Of a stretch of 64,000 nucleotides of DNA, positions 46,213-54,619 are shown one piece after another (position 1 is the stretch's first letter; each line of letters starts with the position of its first letter). The notes under the pieces were generated by a model, which made no database searches, had not been told where the DNA came from, and saw nothing but the letters and a program-made list of their open reading frames with translations. The translations under genes and the position numbers were made by a program. Location: NCBI GenBank assembly GCA_963819115.1, contig CAWFUR010000005.1, positions 1 through 64,000 of the forward strand, in the 5' to 3' direction. The DNA is from JACVRW01 sp963819115. GTDB lineage: Bacteria; Actinomycetota; Thermoleophilia; Solirubrobacterales; Thermoleophilaceae.

Positions 46213-46941
46213 GCGTACACCCCATCCAGCCACGCCTTCAGGTCCGCCTCGCGCGCGTCTGCGTCCACGCCGTCCACGAACAGGTGCGCGCTCATCCCCA
46301 CCACGCCGCCGTAGTGGTTGCGCCCGAAGAAGCGGTACAGGCCGTCGGCACTGCGCACGCCGAGGAACTCCGGTGTCGAGAAGTCGATCACGCCGTCGAG
46401 CGCGCCCGCTTTGCCGAGCGACGCGTGGACCTCGTCCCCCACACCCGCTTCCGCGGAGACGCCCAGCGCCGCCCGCAGCGCATCCATGGCGTCCGGCGTG
46501 CCGGCGGCCTCGGGCCCCTCGATGCCGGACGACGGCTGGCCGACGTAGGTGACCGGGCGGCCGTTGAAGTGCTCCAGGTACTGCCCGAGGGTGTGGAGAT
46601 AGAAGTCGGTGTGGCCACCGATGGCGTCGTACTGGTCCTCCCACTCGTCGGCGAGGATCCCGCTGTGCACGTAGCGCAGGTGCGCCGCGCCGCCTGTCGC
46701 GCGCCTCGATCGTGAAGTCGAGGGCGTTGAAGGTCCCGTCCGGTGACTCCATGCGGACCACGAGGCGGTGCGGCGGGTCCCAGGTCTTGAAGGGTCCCCC
46801 CTCGGGCGGCGCCTCGCCGGCCGGGATCTCCATGCCGGTCGGGAACTGCCAGGCGGCGGGCTCGGCGGTGATCGCGGTCCAGACGTCGTCCGGGGCGGCC
46901 GGCAGGTCCACCTCGCGTGTGATCTCGAATTCACGGCTCAT
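46209..46941 (-). pseudogene. SRPBCC (AHSA1-like) protein with a one-base frameshift
   Basis: The first frame from ATG 46941 reads FEITREVDLPAAPDDVWTAI, then FKTWDPPHRLVVRMES and FTIEARD. The second frame continues GGAAHLRYVHSGILADEWED to the end. One extra base near 46695 separates them; removing it gives ARDGGAAHLRYVHSG, as expected for this fold. Total length is 733 nt, one base too many. The fold is a START/SRPBCC ligand-binding domain, often paired with an ArsR regulator. The start overlaps the regulator's stop by four bases. It is either a pseudogene or a base-call insertion. Confidence 0.78.
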
Positions 46942-47537
46942 GACTGGGACTCCTTGCTCTTCGTGATGGTGGGATGGAGTGCGACGACGAACCGGTGCCG
47001 GCGGCCGCCGGGGGCGGCCTCGTCGTGGTACTTCGCAACGAGGCCGTTCACGGCGCCCGCCAGCTCGACGGCGAACGCGGCCCGGTCCTTGGCCGAGGCG
47101 AAACGGACCTCGCTGTCGATCCCGAGGGTCGCGAGCGGCTTGCCTGCCGCGCTCGCCCCCGTGATCAGCTCGCCGACCTCGCGGACCATGCGTCCCGCGA
47201 CCGCGAGCAGCCAGCGCGCCGAGCGCTGGTCGGGCCCGCGGGACGGATCCGGAGCGACCGCGGAGAGCGCGGTCGGCGAGATCACATACGACGCGGCCGT
47301 GGCCTGGAGCACGCGCTCGGTGCAGTTGCCCCGGCGGCGCTCCTCGACGAGCTCCACCAGGCCGTGACGCTCCAGCGCCCGCAGGTGGTAGTTCGCCTTC
47401 TGGCGGGTGAGCCCGACCCGCGCCGCCAGGGTGCTGGCGGAGCCGGGCTCGGCCAGCTCGGCGAGCAGGCCGGCCCGGATCGGATCAAGCGACGCCTCGG
47501 CGGCGGCGGGATCTTCGATGACGGCGACGTCGTGCAT
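46938..47537 (-). CDS. ArsR-like winged-helix transcriptional regulator
   Basis: A 199-residue protein with an N-terminal winged helix (residues about 18-85): LDPIRAGLLAELAEPGSAST, LAARVGLTRQKANYHLRAL as the recognition helix region, and RHGLVELVEERRRGNCTERV as the wing. The C-terminal 100 residues form an unidentified helical domain. It is translationally coupled (ATGA) to an SRPBCC gene, a pairing that is common for ArsR-type regulators. No metal-binding cysteine cluster is seen, so the signal is probably not a metal. An inverted repeat upstream (47555-47570) may be its operator. Confidence 0.85.
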   Translation of the reverse strand: MHDVAVIEDPAAAEASLDPIRAGLLAELAEPGSASTLAARVGLTRQKANYHLRALERHGLVELVEERRRGNCTERVLQATAASYVISPTALSAVAPDPSRGPDQRSARWLLAVAGRMVREVGELITGASAAGKPLATLGIDSEVRFASAKDRAAFAVELAGAVNGLVAKYHDEAAPGGRRHRFVVALHPTITKSKESQS

Positions 47538-47554
47538 GAGCGCACCTTCTCACC

Positions 47555-47570
47555 GACAATTCTTTTTGTC
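47555..47570. promoter_or_regulatory. Candidate operator of the ArsR-like regulator
   Basis: GACAA-TTCTTT-TTGTC is an inverted repeat 18 bases before the regulator's ATG; on the minus strand it overlaps a TTGACA -35-like hexamer. This is the usual place for autoregulation. Confidence 0.4.
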
Positions 47571-47625
47571 AAGCACTATTTTCTCGTCGGCACCGGCGGG
47601 TGTTGGGATCAATCTTCGTCGTATG

Positions 47626-47639
47626 CGAACATGTGTTCG
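47626..47639 (+). promoter_or_regulatory. LexA (SOS) box
   Basis: CGAACATGTGTTCG is a perfect 14-nt palindrome matching the Gram-positive/actinobacterial LexA consensus (GAAC-N4-GTTC with flanking C/G). It overlaps the proposed GTG start of the radical SAM gene, so LexA would block initiation directly. Confidence 0.75.
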
Positions 47640-49681
47640 TGCGCTGGGATGAGCTGAAGGTCGAGAACGAGGAGGGGCGCCGCCTCCCCGGCTACCGCGA
47701 CGCGGCCCAGGTCCGGACCTTCGACGCCCCCGAGGCACTGGACGTCCGCTTCTACGAGGTGCACGCGCGGTCGGTGCTCAACCGGGTGCCGAAGGCGTCG
47801 CAGATGCCGTTTCGTTGGACGATCAACCCCTATCGAGGTTGCACTCATGCCTGCGCCTACTGCCTGTCGGGTGACACGCCCGTGTTGATGGCCGACGGCC
47901 GGACGCTTCCGCTCGCTGAGCTGAAGCCCGGGGACAGGATCTACGGAACCGTTCGCGAGGGGGCTTACCGCCGTTATGCGGTGACAGAGGTTCTTGACCA
48001 CTGGGAGACCCGCAAGCCCGCTTTCCGGGTGACGCTCGAGGACGGAACCGAGCTGGTGGCGAGCGGCGACCATCGGTTTCTCACCAGGCGCCGGTGGAAG
48101 CACGTGACGGGAACGGAGTGCGGCCAAACCCGCCGACCCCACCTGACCCTGAACGACGACTTGCTCGGTACGGGTGGCTTCGAGGCGCCCCCGGCCGACA
48201 CCCCCGAATACCGACGGGGGTATCTGTGCGGCATGGTTCGCGGAGACGGACTGCTCGCCTCTTATGCGTATCCCAGGGGAGGTCGAGCGGGAGAGATCCA
48301 TCAGTTCCGCCTCGCATTGGTGGACCTCGATGGGCTCCGGCGTACTCGCGAGTTCCTGAGCGACGAAGGGGTCACCACCAGCGAGTTCCTCTTCCAGCGC
48401 GCCGGCGCACTGGGTAGCTCGAAGGCGGTGCATGGGATCCGCACCGCGCGCGGGGGGCATGTCTCGCAGATCCGGGACCTCGTTGAGTGGCCCCGGCAGG
48501 CCAGCAGCGACTGGTGCCGGGGTTTCCTTGCCGGGATCTTCGATGCCGAGGGTGGCCGCAACCACGGTGTGTTGCGAATCTCGAACACCGACCTGGCGAT
48601 CATCGACTGGATCACCTGTTGTCTGAGACGCTTCGACTTCGCCCATGTTGTTGAGCACACGGCGTGCACCAACGGACTGAAGACCGTCCGGCTGACAGGT
48701 GGCCTCCAGGCTCATCTGCGCTTCTTCCACATGGTGGATCCGGCGATCACACGGAAGCGCGACATCGAGGGCACCGCCCTCAAGAGCCCCGCCAACCTGG
48801 GTGTCGCTGCCATCGAGCCCCTCGCCGGCGACCACGACCTCTACGACATCACCACCGGCACCGGGGACTTCATCGCCAACGGCGTGGTCAGCCACAACTG
48901 CTTCGCCCGGCCCACCCACACCTACCTCGACTTCAACGCCGGCCGGGACTTCGAACGCGAGATCGTGGTCAAGGTCAACACGCCGGAGCGGACCCGGGCC
49001 GAGCTGTCCAAGCCGTCGTGGAAGCACGAGCACGTGGCGCTCGGGACCAACACCGATCCCTACCAGTGGGTGGAGAAGAAGTACGAGCTGATGCCCGGTG
49101 TGTGGGAGGCCATGCGGGACACCCGGACCCCGTGCTCGGTGCTCACCAAGTCGCCGCTCCTGCTCCGGGACCTGGATCTCTTCAAGCAAATCCCCGACTT
49201 CACCGCCAACCTCTCGGTCCCCACCCTCGACGAGAAGGCGTGGCGGGCGAGCGAGCCGCACACCCCCCACCCCCGCAAGCGGATCGAAGCGGTGGCAGAG
49301 CTCAACCGCGCCGGCATTCCCTGCGGTGTCCTGGTGGCCCCGCTGATGCCGGGGATCAACGACGCACCGGAGCAGGTGGAGCGCATCCTCGAGCTCTGTG
49401 CCGAGGCGGGCGCGGTGAGCATCGGCGGGATCTGCCTCCACCTCCGCGGCGAGGTGCGTCAGGTGTTCATGGACTGGCTGCGCTCCTACCGGCCCGACCT
49501 CGTCCCGCGCTACGAGGAGATCTACGCCCGCGGCGCCTACGCACCGAAGGCCGAGCGTGCGCGCATCGGCCGCCTGATCCGCCCGACGGGCCGGGCCACG
49601 GTCTTCAGGCGCGGGCGCGCCGAAATGCGAGCGCCCGATCCGGCTCCCGACCCCGAGCCCGAACAGGCCTCGCTCTTCTGA
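47639..49681 (+). CDS. Intein-containing Rv2578c-family radical SAM protein
   Basis: A 680-residue precursor. The N-extein (74 residues, starting VRWDELKVENEEGRR) ends at CTHACAY; the intein spans 47861-48898; the C-extein starts CFARPTHTYLDFNAGRDFE. Splicing restores the CxxxCxxC iron-sulfur motif of radical SAM enzymes, whose third Cys is the +1 residue. The spliced protein is 334 residues, related to spore photoproduct lyase and Rv2578c, a DNA-repair-like group. GTG 47639 was chosen because the family starts with MRWD; in-frame GTGs at 47600 and 47633 are alternatives. A LexA box overlaps the start. The exact reaction is unknown. Confidence 0.88.
   Translation: MRWDELKVENEEGRRLPGYRDAAQVRTFDAPEALDVRFYEVHARSVLNRVPKASQMPFRWTINPYRGCTHACAYCLSGDTPVLMADGRTLPLAELKPGDRIYGTVREGAYRRYAVTEVLDHWETRKPAFRVTLEDGTELVASGDHRFLTRRRWKHVTGTECGQTRRPHLTLNDDLLGTGGFEAPPADTPEYRRGYLCGMVRGDGLLASYAYPRGGRAGEIHQFRLALVDLDGLRRTREFLSDEGVTTSEFLFQRAGALGSSKAVHGIRTARGGHVSQIRDLVEWPRQASSDWCRGFLAGIFDAEGGRNHGVLRISNTDLAIIDWITCCLRRFDFAHVVEHTACTNGLKTVRLTGGLQAHLRFFHMVDPAITRKRDIEGTALKSPANLGVAAIEPLAGDHDLYDITTGTGDFIANGVVSHNCFARPTHTYLDFNAGRDFEREIVVKVNTPERTRAELSKPSWKHEHVALGTNTDPYQWVEKKYELMPGVWEAMRDTRTPCSVLTKSPLLLRDLDLFKQIPDFTANLSVPTLDEKAWRASEPHTPHPRKRIEAVAELNRAGIPCGVLVAPLMPGINDAPEQVERILELCAEAGAVSIGGICLHLRGEVRQVFMDWLRSYRPDLVPRYEEIYARGAYAPKAERARIGRLIRPTGRATVFRRGRAEMRAPDPAPDPEPEQASLF
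47861..48898 (+). mobile_element. Intein with LAGLIDADG homing endonuclease (346 residues)
   Basis: The intein begins with Cys (CLSGDTPVLMADGRTLPLAE, block A) and has the block B SGDHRFLT with its histidine. It ends DITTGTGDFIANGVVSHN with the C-terminal His-Asn, followed by the +1 Cys. All residues for splicing are present. Two LAGLIDADG-type motifs (YLCGMVRGDG and FLAGIFDAEG) mark a homing endonuclease that may still be active. It is inserted in the codon before the third cysteine of the radical SAM motif, the most conserved spot of the host gene. Confidence 0.9.
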
Positions 49682-49705
49682 GCGCTCCGCGGGCCGGCAC
49701 GGAGC

Positions 49706-50893
49706 TCAGTCCCGGCTCACCGCCTGGAACTCGCCCGTCTCCACGTCGCGCTGCGCGGTGCGCTCGATCTCCTCGGGCGTGAGCGCGGCGATCTCCCCGG
49801 TCTCCACCTTGCGCCGGATCTCACGCTCCCGGAAGCGCTTGAGCTTCAGTATCTCGAGCACCACCACCAGGTACACGCTGGCCGCAAGCGCCACCAGCCC
49901 GAAGGCGGCGATCACCGCCGCCCAGCCCCAGTTCAGAGTGCCGTCGTCCTCCGAGTAGGGCACGAAGCGCATGGCCAGCGCCAGCGCCGCAAGCGACAGG
50001 GTCCAGCCGTAGAGGTAGAGCACCGTCCGCCTCTGCGAGAACCCGATGTCGGTGAAGCGGTGGTGGAAGTGCCATCGGTCCGCCGAGTACACGGGGCGCC
50101 CGTACTTGATCCGCTTGGCCACCACGAACGTGGCGTCCAGGGCGGGCACGGCCAGGATCAGCAGCGGGAAGAACAGGGCCACCACGGCGGCCGTCTTCAG
50201 CACGCCCTGAATGGCCACGCAGGCCAGGAGCAACCCGAGGAGGTTCGCCCCCGTGTCCCCCATGAAGATCGACGCGGGGTGGAAGTTGTGCCAGAGGAAG
50301 CCGAGCGCCGCGCCCGCGGTGATGGCGGCCAGCACGCCGGCCGCGTCCCGGTCGAGCGAGAGCGCGATCACCGCGAACGTGCCCGCCGCGATCGTGCACA
50401 CGCCCGCGGCCAGGCCGTCGGCGCCGTCGGTGAAGTTCACGACGTTCATCACCGCCACCATCCCCACCAGCGTCAGGACGGTGCCCCAGTTCCCGAGCTG
50501 GAGAGGCTCGACGAAGGGCAGCGTGATGTTGGTGACCTTCACCCCCGCGGCCACCGGGATCGCGGCCGCGCCGAACTGGCCGGCCAGCTTCACCAGCGGC
50601 GGCAGCCCGCCCGGGCGCCAGTCGTCCAGCGCGCCGACCAGCGCAATGGCCACCGCGCCCAGCAGGATCCCGCGGGTGGTGCGGTCGCCGGGCAGGAAGA
50701 GCACCCCCGCCACCAGCACGGCCGCGAGGATCGCCAACCCGCCCAGGCCGGGCACGTCGTGGTCGTGGAGGTCCCGGTCCCGCGGCCGGTTGAGCACACC
50801 GAGCCGGCGGGCGAGCCGGGCGGTGGGAGGGGTGACCACGAAGGCAACACCTGCCGCGACGAGGAACGCCCAGAGGGCATCGAACCCGTCCAT
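49706..50893 (-). CDS. Undecaprenyl-phosphate N-acetylhexosamine-1-phosphate transferase (WecA/TagO type)
   Basis: A 395-residue integral membrane enzyme with about 10-11 spans. Catalytic motifs of the PNPT superfamily are present: GALDDWRP (the DDxxD-like pair), VNFTDGADGLAAG, SIFMGDTGANLLG and HFHHRF. It would load UDP-GlcNAc (or a similar sugar) onto undecaprenyl phosphate, starting a teichoic-acid-like, arabinogalactan-like or other wall polymer. The C-terminal 60 residues are charged. It lies downstream of glyA, separated by the copy B repeat. It is a second initiating transferase, distinct from 27166-28611. Confidence 0.9.
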   Translation of the reverse strand: MDGFDALWAFLVAAGVAFVVTPPTARLARRLGVLNRPRDRDLHDHDVPGLGGLAILAAVLVAGVLFLPGDRTTRGILLGAVAIALVGALDDWRPGGLPPLVKLAGQFGAAAIPVAAGVKVTNITLPFVEPLQLGNWGTVLTLVGMVAVMNVVNFTDGADGLAAGVCTIAAGTFAVIALSLDRDAAGVLAAITAGAALGFLWHNFHPASIFMGDTGANLLGLLLACVAIQGVLKTAAVVALFFPLLILAVPALDATFVVAKRIKYGRPVYSADRWHFHHRFTDIGFSQRRTVLYLYGWTLSLAALALAMRFVPYSEDDGTLNWGWAAVIAAFGLVALAASVYLVVVLEILKLKRFREREIRRKVETGEIAALTPEEIERTAQRDVETGEFQAVSRD

Positions 50894-50921
50894 GCGATCG
50901 CAGCCTACTCACGGGGAGGAC

Positions 50922-50966
50922 ATGCTCCGGTGCTCGCCCGATCACCGATCGGGCTCCGCTCCTCGC
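50922..50966 (-). repeat. Dispersed 45-bp hairpin repeat, copy B
   Basis: Differs from copy A (3098-3142) at only two positions, and has the same GCCCGATC-ACC-GATCGGGC stem-loop. It is followed by a related right-half copy. It lies between glyA and the WecA-type gene, about 28 bases before the latter's start. Confidence 0.8.
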
Positions 50967-51002
50967 CAGCCCGGGCTGCGCTCCTCCCTGGGGCCGAGTC
51001 GG

Positions 51003-52286
51003 CTAAACGGCTGCGGCGGCGAGCTGGGGGTACAGCGGATAGCGCTCGGCGAGGGCGCGGGTGCGCTCCGAGAGCTCGGCCTGCTTCGAGTCCGGGAAGT
51101 CCCCTGTGAGCGCGGCGCCGATCACGTTGCCCACCTCCCGGAAGTCGTCCACCTGTAGGCCGCGGGTGGCGAGCGCCGGGGCCCCGATGCGCACTCCCGA
51201 CGACACGGACGGCGGGCGCGGGTCGAAGGGCACGGCGTTGCGGTTCACGGTGATGCCCACCGCGTCCAGGCGGTCCTCGGCCTGCTGGCCGTCGAGCTCG
51301 GACTCGCGCAGGTCGGCCAGCACCAGGTGCACGTCGGTGCCGCCGCTGAGCACGTTCACCCCGGCCGAGAGCATCTCCTCGGCCACCGCCCTCGCGCCCG
51401 CCCGGGTGCGGCGCTGGCGCTCACGGAAGAGGTCGGTGGAAGCGACCTTCATCGCCACGGCCTTGCCCGCGATCACGTGCATGAGCGGCCCGCCCTGCTG
51501 GCCCGGGAAGACCGCCGAGTCGATCTTCTTGGCGAACTCCTCGCGGCACATGATCATCCCCCCGCGCGCGCCGCCGAGCGTCTTGTGGACCGTGGTGCTC
51601 ACCACGTCCGCGTAGGGCACGGGGCTCGGGTGCTCCTCGGCGGCCACGAGGCCGGCGAAGTGGGCCATGTCCACCACCAGATAGGCACCCACCGAGTCGG
51701 CGATCTCGCGGAAGCGGGAGAAGTCGAGCTGGCGCGGATAGGCCGACCATCCGGCGAGGATCAGCTTCGGCCGAGAGTCCTCGGCCAGCTGGGCCAGCTC
51801 GTCCATGTCGATGAGCGAGTCCTCCTCGCGCACGCCGTAGGCCACCACGTCGTAGAGGCGCCCCGAGAAGTTGATCTTCATCCCGTGGGAGAGGTGACCG
51901 CCGTGGTCCAGCTTCATCCCCAGGATGCGGTCGCCCGGGTCGAGCAGCGCGTGGTACACGGCGGCGTTGGCCTGAGCCCCGGCGTGAGGCTGCACGTTCA
52001 CGTGCTCCGCCCCGAAGAGCTTCTTGGCGCGCTCGATGGCCAGGTTCTCGGCCACGTCCACGAACTCGCACCCGCCGTAGTAGCGCCGGCCGGGATAGCC
52101 CTCGGCGTACTTGTTGGTGAGCACCGATCCCTGGCAGTCGAGAATGGCCTGGGGAACGAAGTTCTCCGAGGCGATCATCTCGAGCGTGGACTCCTGGCGC
52201 GCGGCCTCGCTCACGAGCACCTCCGCGATCTCCGGATCCACGTCCGCCACGGGCTTGGTGAAGAAGTCAGGGGCCAGGTCGCTCAT
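51003..52286 (-). CDS. glyA: Serine hydroxymethyltransferase
   Basis: A 427-residue PLP enzyme that converts serine and tetrahydrofolate to glycine and methylene-tetrahydrofolate. Blocks seen are LEMIASENFVPQAILDCQGS, YAEGYPGRRYYGGCEFVD, NVQPHAGAQANAAVY and STTVHKTLGGARGGMIM with the PLP-binding lysine in HKT. ATG 52286 was preferred over a start nine bases upstream because a TACGGT box lies seven bases before it. The C-terminus is of normal length. Confidence 0.96.
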   Translation of the reverse strand: MSDLAPDFFTKPVADVDPEIAEVLVSEAARQESTLEMIASENFVPQAILDCQGSVLTNKYAEGYPGRRYYGGCEFVDVAENLAIERAKKLFGAEHVNVQPHAGAQANAAVYHALLDPGDRILGMKLDHGGHLSHGMKINFSGRLYDVVAYGVREEDSLIDMDELAQLAEDSRPKLILAGWSAYPRQLDFSRFREIADSVGAYLVVDMAHFAGLVAAEEHPSPVPYADVVSTTVHKTLGGARGGMIMCREEFAKKIDSAVFPGQQGGPLMHVIAGKAVAMKVASTDLFRERQRRTRAGARAVAEEMLSAGVNVLSGGTDVHLVLADLRESELDGQQAEDRLDAVGITVNRNAVPFDPRPPSVSSGVRIGAPALATRGLQVDDFREVGNVIGAALTGDFPDSKQAELSERTRALAERYPLYPQLAAAAV

Positions 52287-52293
52287 TCCGAGC

Positions 52294-52299
52294 ACCGTA
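52294..52299 (-). promoter_or_regulatory. Putative -10 box (TACGGT) of glyA, leaderless
   Basis: GCTACGGT on the minus strand lies seven bases before ATG 52286, the same arrangement as at 29914 and 31782. Confidence 0.45.
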
Positions 52300-52316
52300 G
52301 CATCGCTTCCGGGGAG

Positions 52317-53195
52317 CTAACGGCGCTCGCCGAAGAAGTCCAGCATCCGGGGCAGAACCGCCTCCGGAGCCTCATCGAGCATCCAATGGCCCACGCCGGG
52401 AAGACGCTCGACGGTCATCTGGTCCGCCTCGTTCTCCCAGCCCGTGAGCGGGTTGTCCTTGAGCAGGTCGTCCTCCGCGCCCACCAGCAGCAGCGCGGGC
52501 ACCGTGAGCCGCCGCCCGCGGTAGAGGCCGGCGAGGATCGGGCGCAGCTCCTTGGTGAGCACGGTCCGGTAGAGGAGCACGGTGGCCCGCGCGCGGGCCG
52601 GGTCGCGGAAGCGCTCGCCGTACACCTCGAGCTCCTCGGGGGTCCACGCCCCCACCTTGCGGCTGGCGGTGAGCGCTCGGGGGATGAACCCCATGCGCTG
52701 CACCACCTGCTGCCCGAGACCGGGCGAGGCCAGCAGCGCCTGGTACCAGGCCTTGGAAAGCTGGCGCGCGCCCGGCCGCTCGTCCGGCGGCCAGGGATGG
52801 AGGATGGACATGGACATCAGGTGCGAGAAGCGCTCCGGCGCCCGGATGCAGGCCAGGAAGCCGGCGAAGCCGCCCCAGTCGTGGCCCGCGAGGCGCGCGC
52901 GCTCCAGCCCGAGGGCGTCCATCACGCCCAGGAGATCGGTGGCCAGCTGCTCCTTCTCGTAGTGCTCGGGCGGCGCGTCGCTCCAGCCCATGCCCCTGAG
53001 ATCCGGGGCGATCACCCGGTAGTGCTCGGCCAGGGGCGGGATCAGGAAGCGCCACGCCCACCAGCTCTGAGGCCAGCCGTGCTGGAGCACAAGTGGCTCG
53101 CCCTGGCCCGCCTCGGCCACATGGACCCGCAGGCCGCCCACGTCCACGTAGCGATGCGTGACGCCCGGCAGTTCCGGAGGGGCGGCTTGGGCCAT
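52317..53195 (-). CDS. Alpha/beta hydrolase (epoxide hydrolase-like)
   Basis: A 292-residue alpha/beta-hydrolase. LQHGWPQSWWAW provides the oxyanion-hole HGxP motif, and LAGHDWGGFAGF carries Asp as the nucleophile, as in epoxide hydrolases and haloalkane dehalogenases. A late GAEDDLLKD and GVGHWMLDEAPE supply the acid and His. A cap domain lies at about residues 140-210. The HGxP motif and GHDWGG favour an epoxide hydrolase. The substrate is unknown. It is 20 bases upstream of glyA's promoter region. Confidence 0.87.
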   Translation of the reverse strand: MAQAAPPELPGVTHRYVDVGGLRVHVAEAGQGEPLVLQHGWPQSWWAWRFLIPPLAEHYRVIAPDLRGMGWSDAPPEHYEKEQLATDLLGVMDALGLERARLAGHDWGGFAGFLACIRAPERFSHLMSMSILHPWPPDERPGARQLSKAWYQALLASPGLGQQVVQRMGFIPRALTASRKVGAWTPEELEVYGERFRDPARARATVLLYRTVLTKELRPILAGLYRGRRLTVPALLLVGAEDDLLKDNPLTGWENEADQMTVERLPGVGHWMLDEAPEAVLPRMLDFFGERR

Positions 53196-53206
53196 GCGCG
53201 CCGAAC

Positions 53207-53818
53207 CTACCGCAGCCGGGCCTCCACGTCAGCCGCGGGCACGGCGCCCTCGCGCAGGACCTCGAACCCGCCCTGGTCCTCGTGCCCCACCAGCGACACC
53301 ACCGTGGACGGGACCCCGGGCAGCTCGCCGGCGTCGAGGATCAGGTCCACGCCGGCGCGTATGCGCTCGGGCACGTCAGCGGTGCTGCGCGGGTCCGGTC
53401 GGCCGTGCAGGTTCGCGCTCGACTGCAGCACCGGCCAGCGAGCCTCGGCCAGCGGCGCGAGCTCGCCTTCCAGCAGCGGCACGCGCAGTCCGAGCCGGTG
53501 CGGCGCGGGACCGCACGCCAGTGGAAACCTGTGCGCGGGGTTGGGCAGCACGAGGGTGAGCGCGCCGGGCAGAAGCCGCTCCACCGCGGAGCGCGTGCGC
53601 TCGCCGAGCTCGGGCAGCGCCTCCAGCGCCAGGTCGAGCCGGAAGAACATCACCGCCGCGGGCTGCGCCGGCGGCCGTCCCTTCAGCCGGTAGAGGCGGT
53701 CCACGCCCTCGCGCGAGTCGGGCTCGGTGGCCAGGCCGTACACGGTGTCGGCGGGGAACAGGGCCACCCCGCCCACCCCGATGCAGCGCTCGAAGGTGGC
53801 CACCTCCTCCGGGGTCAC
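53207..53818 (-). CDS. Sua5/YciO/YrdC-type L-threonylcarbamoyladenylate synthase
   Basis: A 203-residue YrdC-fold protein. Conserved blocks are GVALFPADTVYGLATEP, LYRLKGRPPAQPAAVM with the KGR substrate-binding lysine/arginine, and LQSSANLHGRPDPRST. It makes threonylcarbamoyl-AMP from threonine, bicarbonate and ATP for tRNA t6A37. The GTG start overlaps the prmC stop by GTGA, so the two translation-related genes are coupled, as in many bacteria. The length is that of TsaC-type proteins without the Sua5 domain. Confidence 0.9.
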   Translation of the reverse strand: MTPEEVATFERCIGVGGVALFPADTVYGLATEPDSREGVDRLYRLKGRPPAQPAAVMFFRLDLALEALPELGERTRSAVERLLPGALTLVLPNPAHRFPLACGPAPHRLGLRVPLLEGELAPLAEARWPVLQSSANLHGRPDPRSTADVPERIRAGVDLILDAGELPGVPSTVVSLVGHEDQGGFEVLREGAVPAADVEARLR

Positions 53819-54612
53819 GGCGCGTGGCCCACGGTCACTCGCTCGCGGCCGGCCAGGTCGCGGTGGGTCTCGGCGCCGCCATCGAGCAGCGCTCGCACCG
53901 CGGGGCCCTGATCGGGCGCGTGCTCCAGCGCCAGAGCGGTGCCCGGCGGCGCGTCGCGCACGAGACCCCTGATCGCGTCCAGGCCGTCCCTCCCCGACAC
54001 CAGCGCCTCGCGTGGCTCGTAGCGGGTGATCTCGGGCTCGAGGCCCGCCCATTCGTCGTCCCGCACGTAGGGCAGGTTGGCCACCACGAGGTCGTAGTCG
54101 CCGGGCGGGAGGCCCGCGGCCCAGGCGATCTCGATCTCGGCGCCGAGCCGGTGGGCGTTGTCGCGGGCCAGGTCCACGGCGGCCGCCGAGGAGTCTGAGG
54201 CACTCAAGCGCAGGTCGGGCCGCTCGTCCAGCAGTGCCAGCGCCACCGCTCCCGAGCCGGTGCCCAGGTCGTGAACGCGCGCGGCCTCGGGAAGGGCGAG
54301 CGCCGCCTCCACCAGCAGCTCGGTGTCCGGCCTGGGGATGAGCACTCGCGCGTCCACGGCCAGGTCGATGTGCCGAAAGCCCTTGCGACCGATGATGTAG
54401 GCCACCGGCTCACGCTGGATCCGGCGCCGGATCCATCCGGAGAGGAGGCGCGCCGCGGGCGGCGGCACCGGGAGGTCCGGGTCGGAAACCAGCGCCCCGC
54501 GCTCCACCCCGAGCGCGGCCGCCACCAGCACCTCGGCATCGAGGCGCGGGCTCTCGCACCGCGCGGCCTCGAGCGCCGGGACGGCGGCGCCGATCGCGTC
54601 GCGCGCCGTCAC
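53815..54612 (-). CDS. prmC: Release factor glutamine methyltransferase
   Basis: A 265-residue protein that methylates the GGQ glutamine of RF1/RF2. The N-terminal helical domain is followed by PVAYIIGRKGFRHIDLAV, IPRPDTELLVEAAL and VHDLGTGSGAVALALL (SAM motif). The substrate-glutamine motif reads VANLPYV, where nearly all family members have NPPY. It lies directly after prfA, its substrate, in the same operon. The unusual leucine should be checked but the rest is canonical. Confidence 0.92.
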   Translation of the reverse strand: MTARDAIGAAVPALEAARCESPRLDAEVLVAAALGVERGALVSDPDLPVPPPAARLLSGWIRRRIQREPVAYIIGRKGFRHIDLAVDARVLIPRPDTELLVEAALALPEAARVHDLGTGSGAVALALLDERPDLRLSASDSSAAAVDLARDNAHRLGAEIEIAWAAGLPPGDYDLVVANLPYVRDDEWAGLEPEITRYEPREALVSGRDGLDAIRGLVRDAPPGTALALEHAPDQGPAVRALLDGGAETHRDLAGRERVTVGHAP

Positions 54613-54619
54613 CGCCGCA

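Noticed and set aside
48177..48330. Possible separate genes inside the radical SAM frame
   Set aside because: The stretch is explained by the intein; a single open frame runs through with intact splice residues at both ends.
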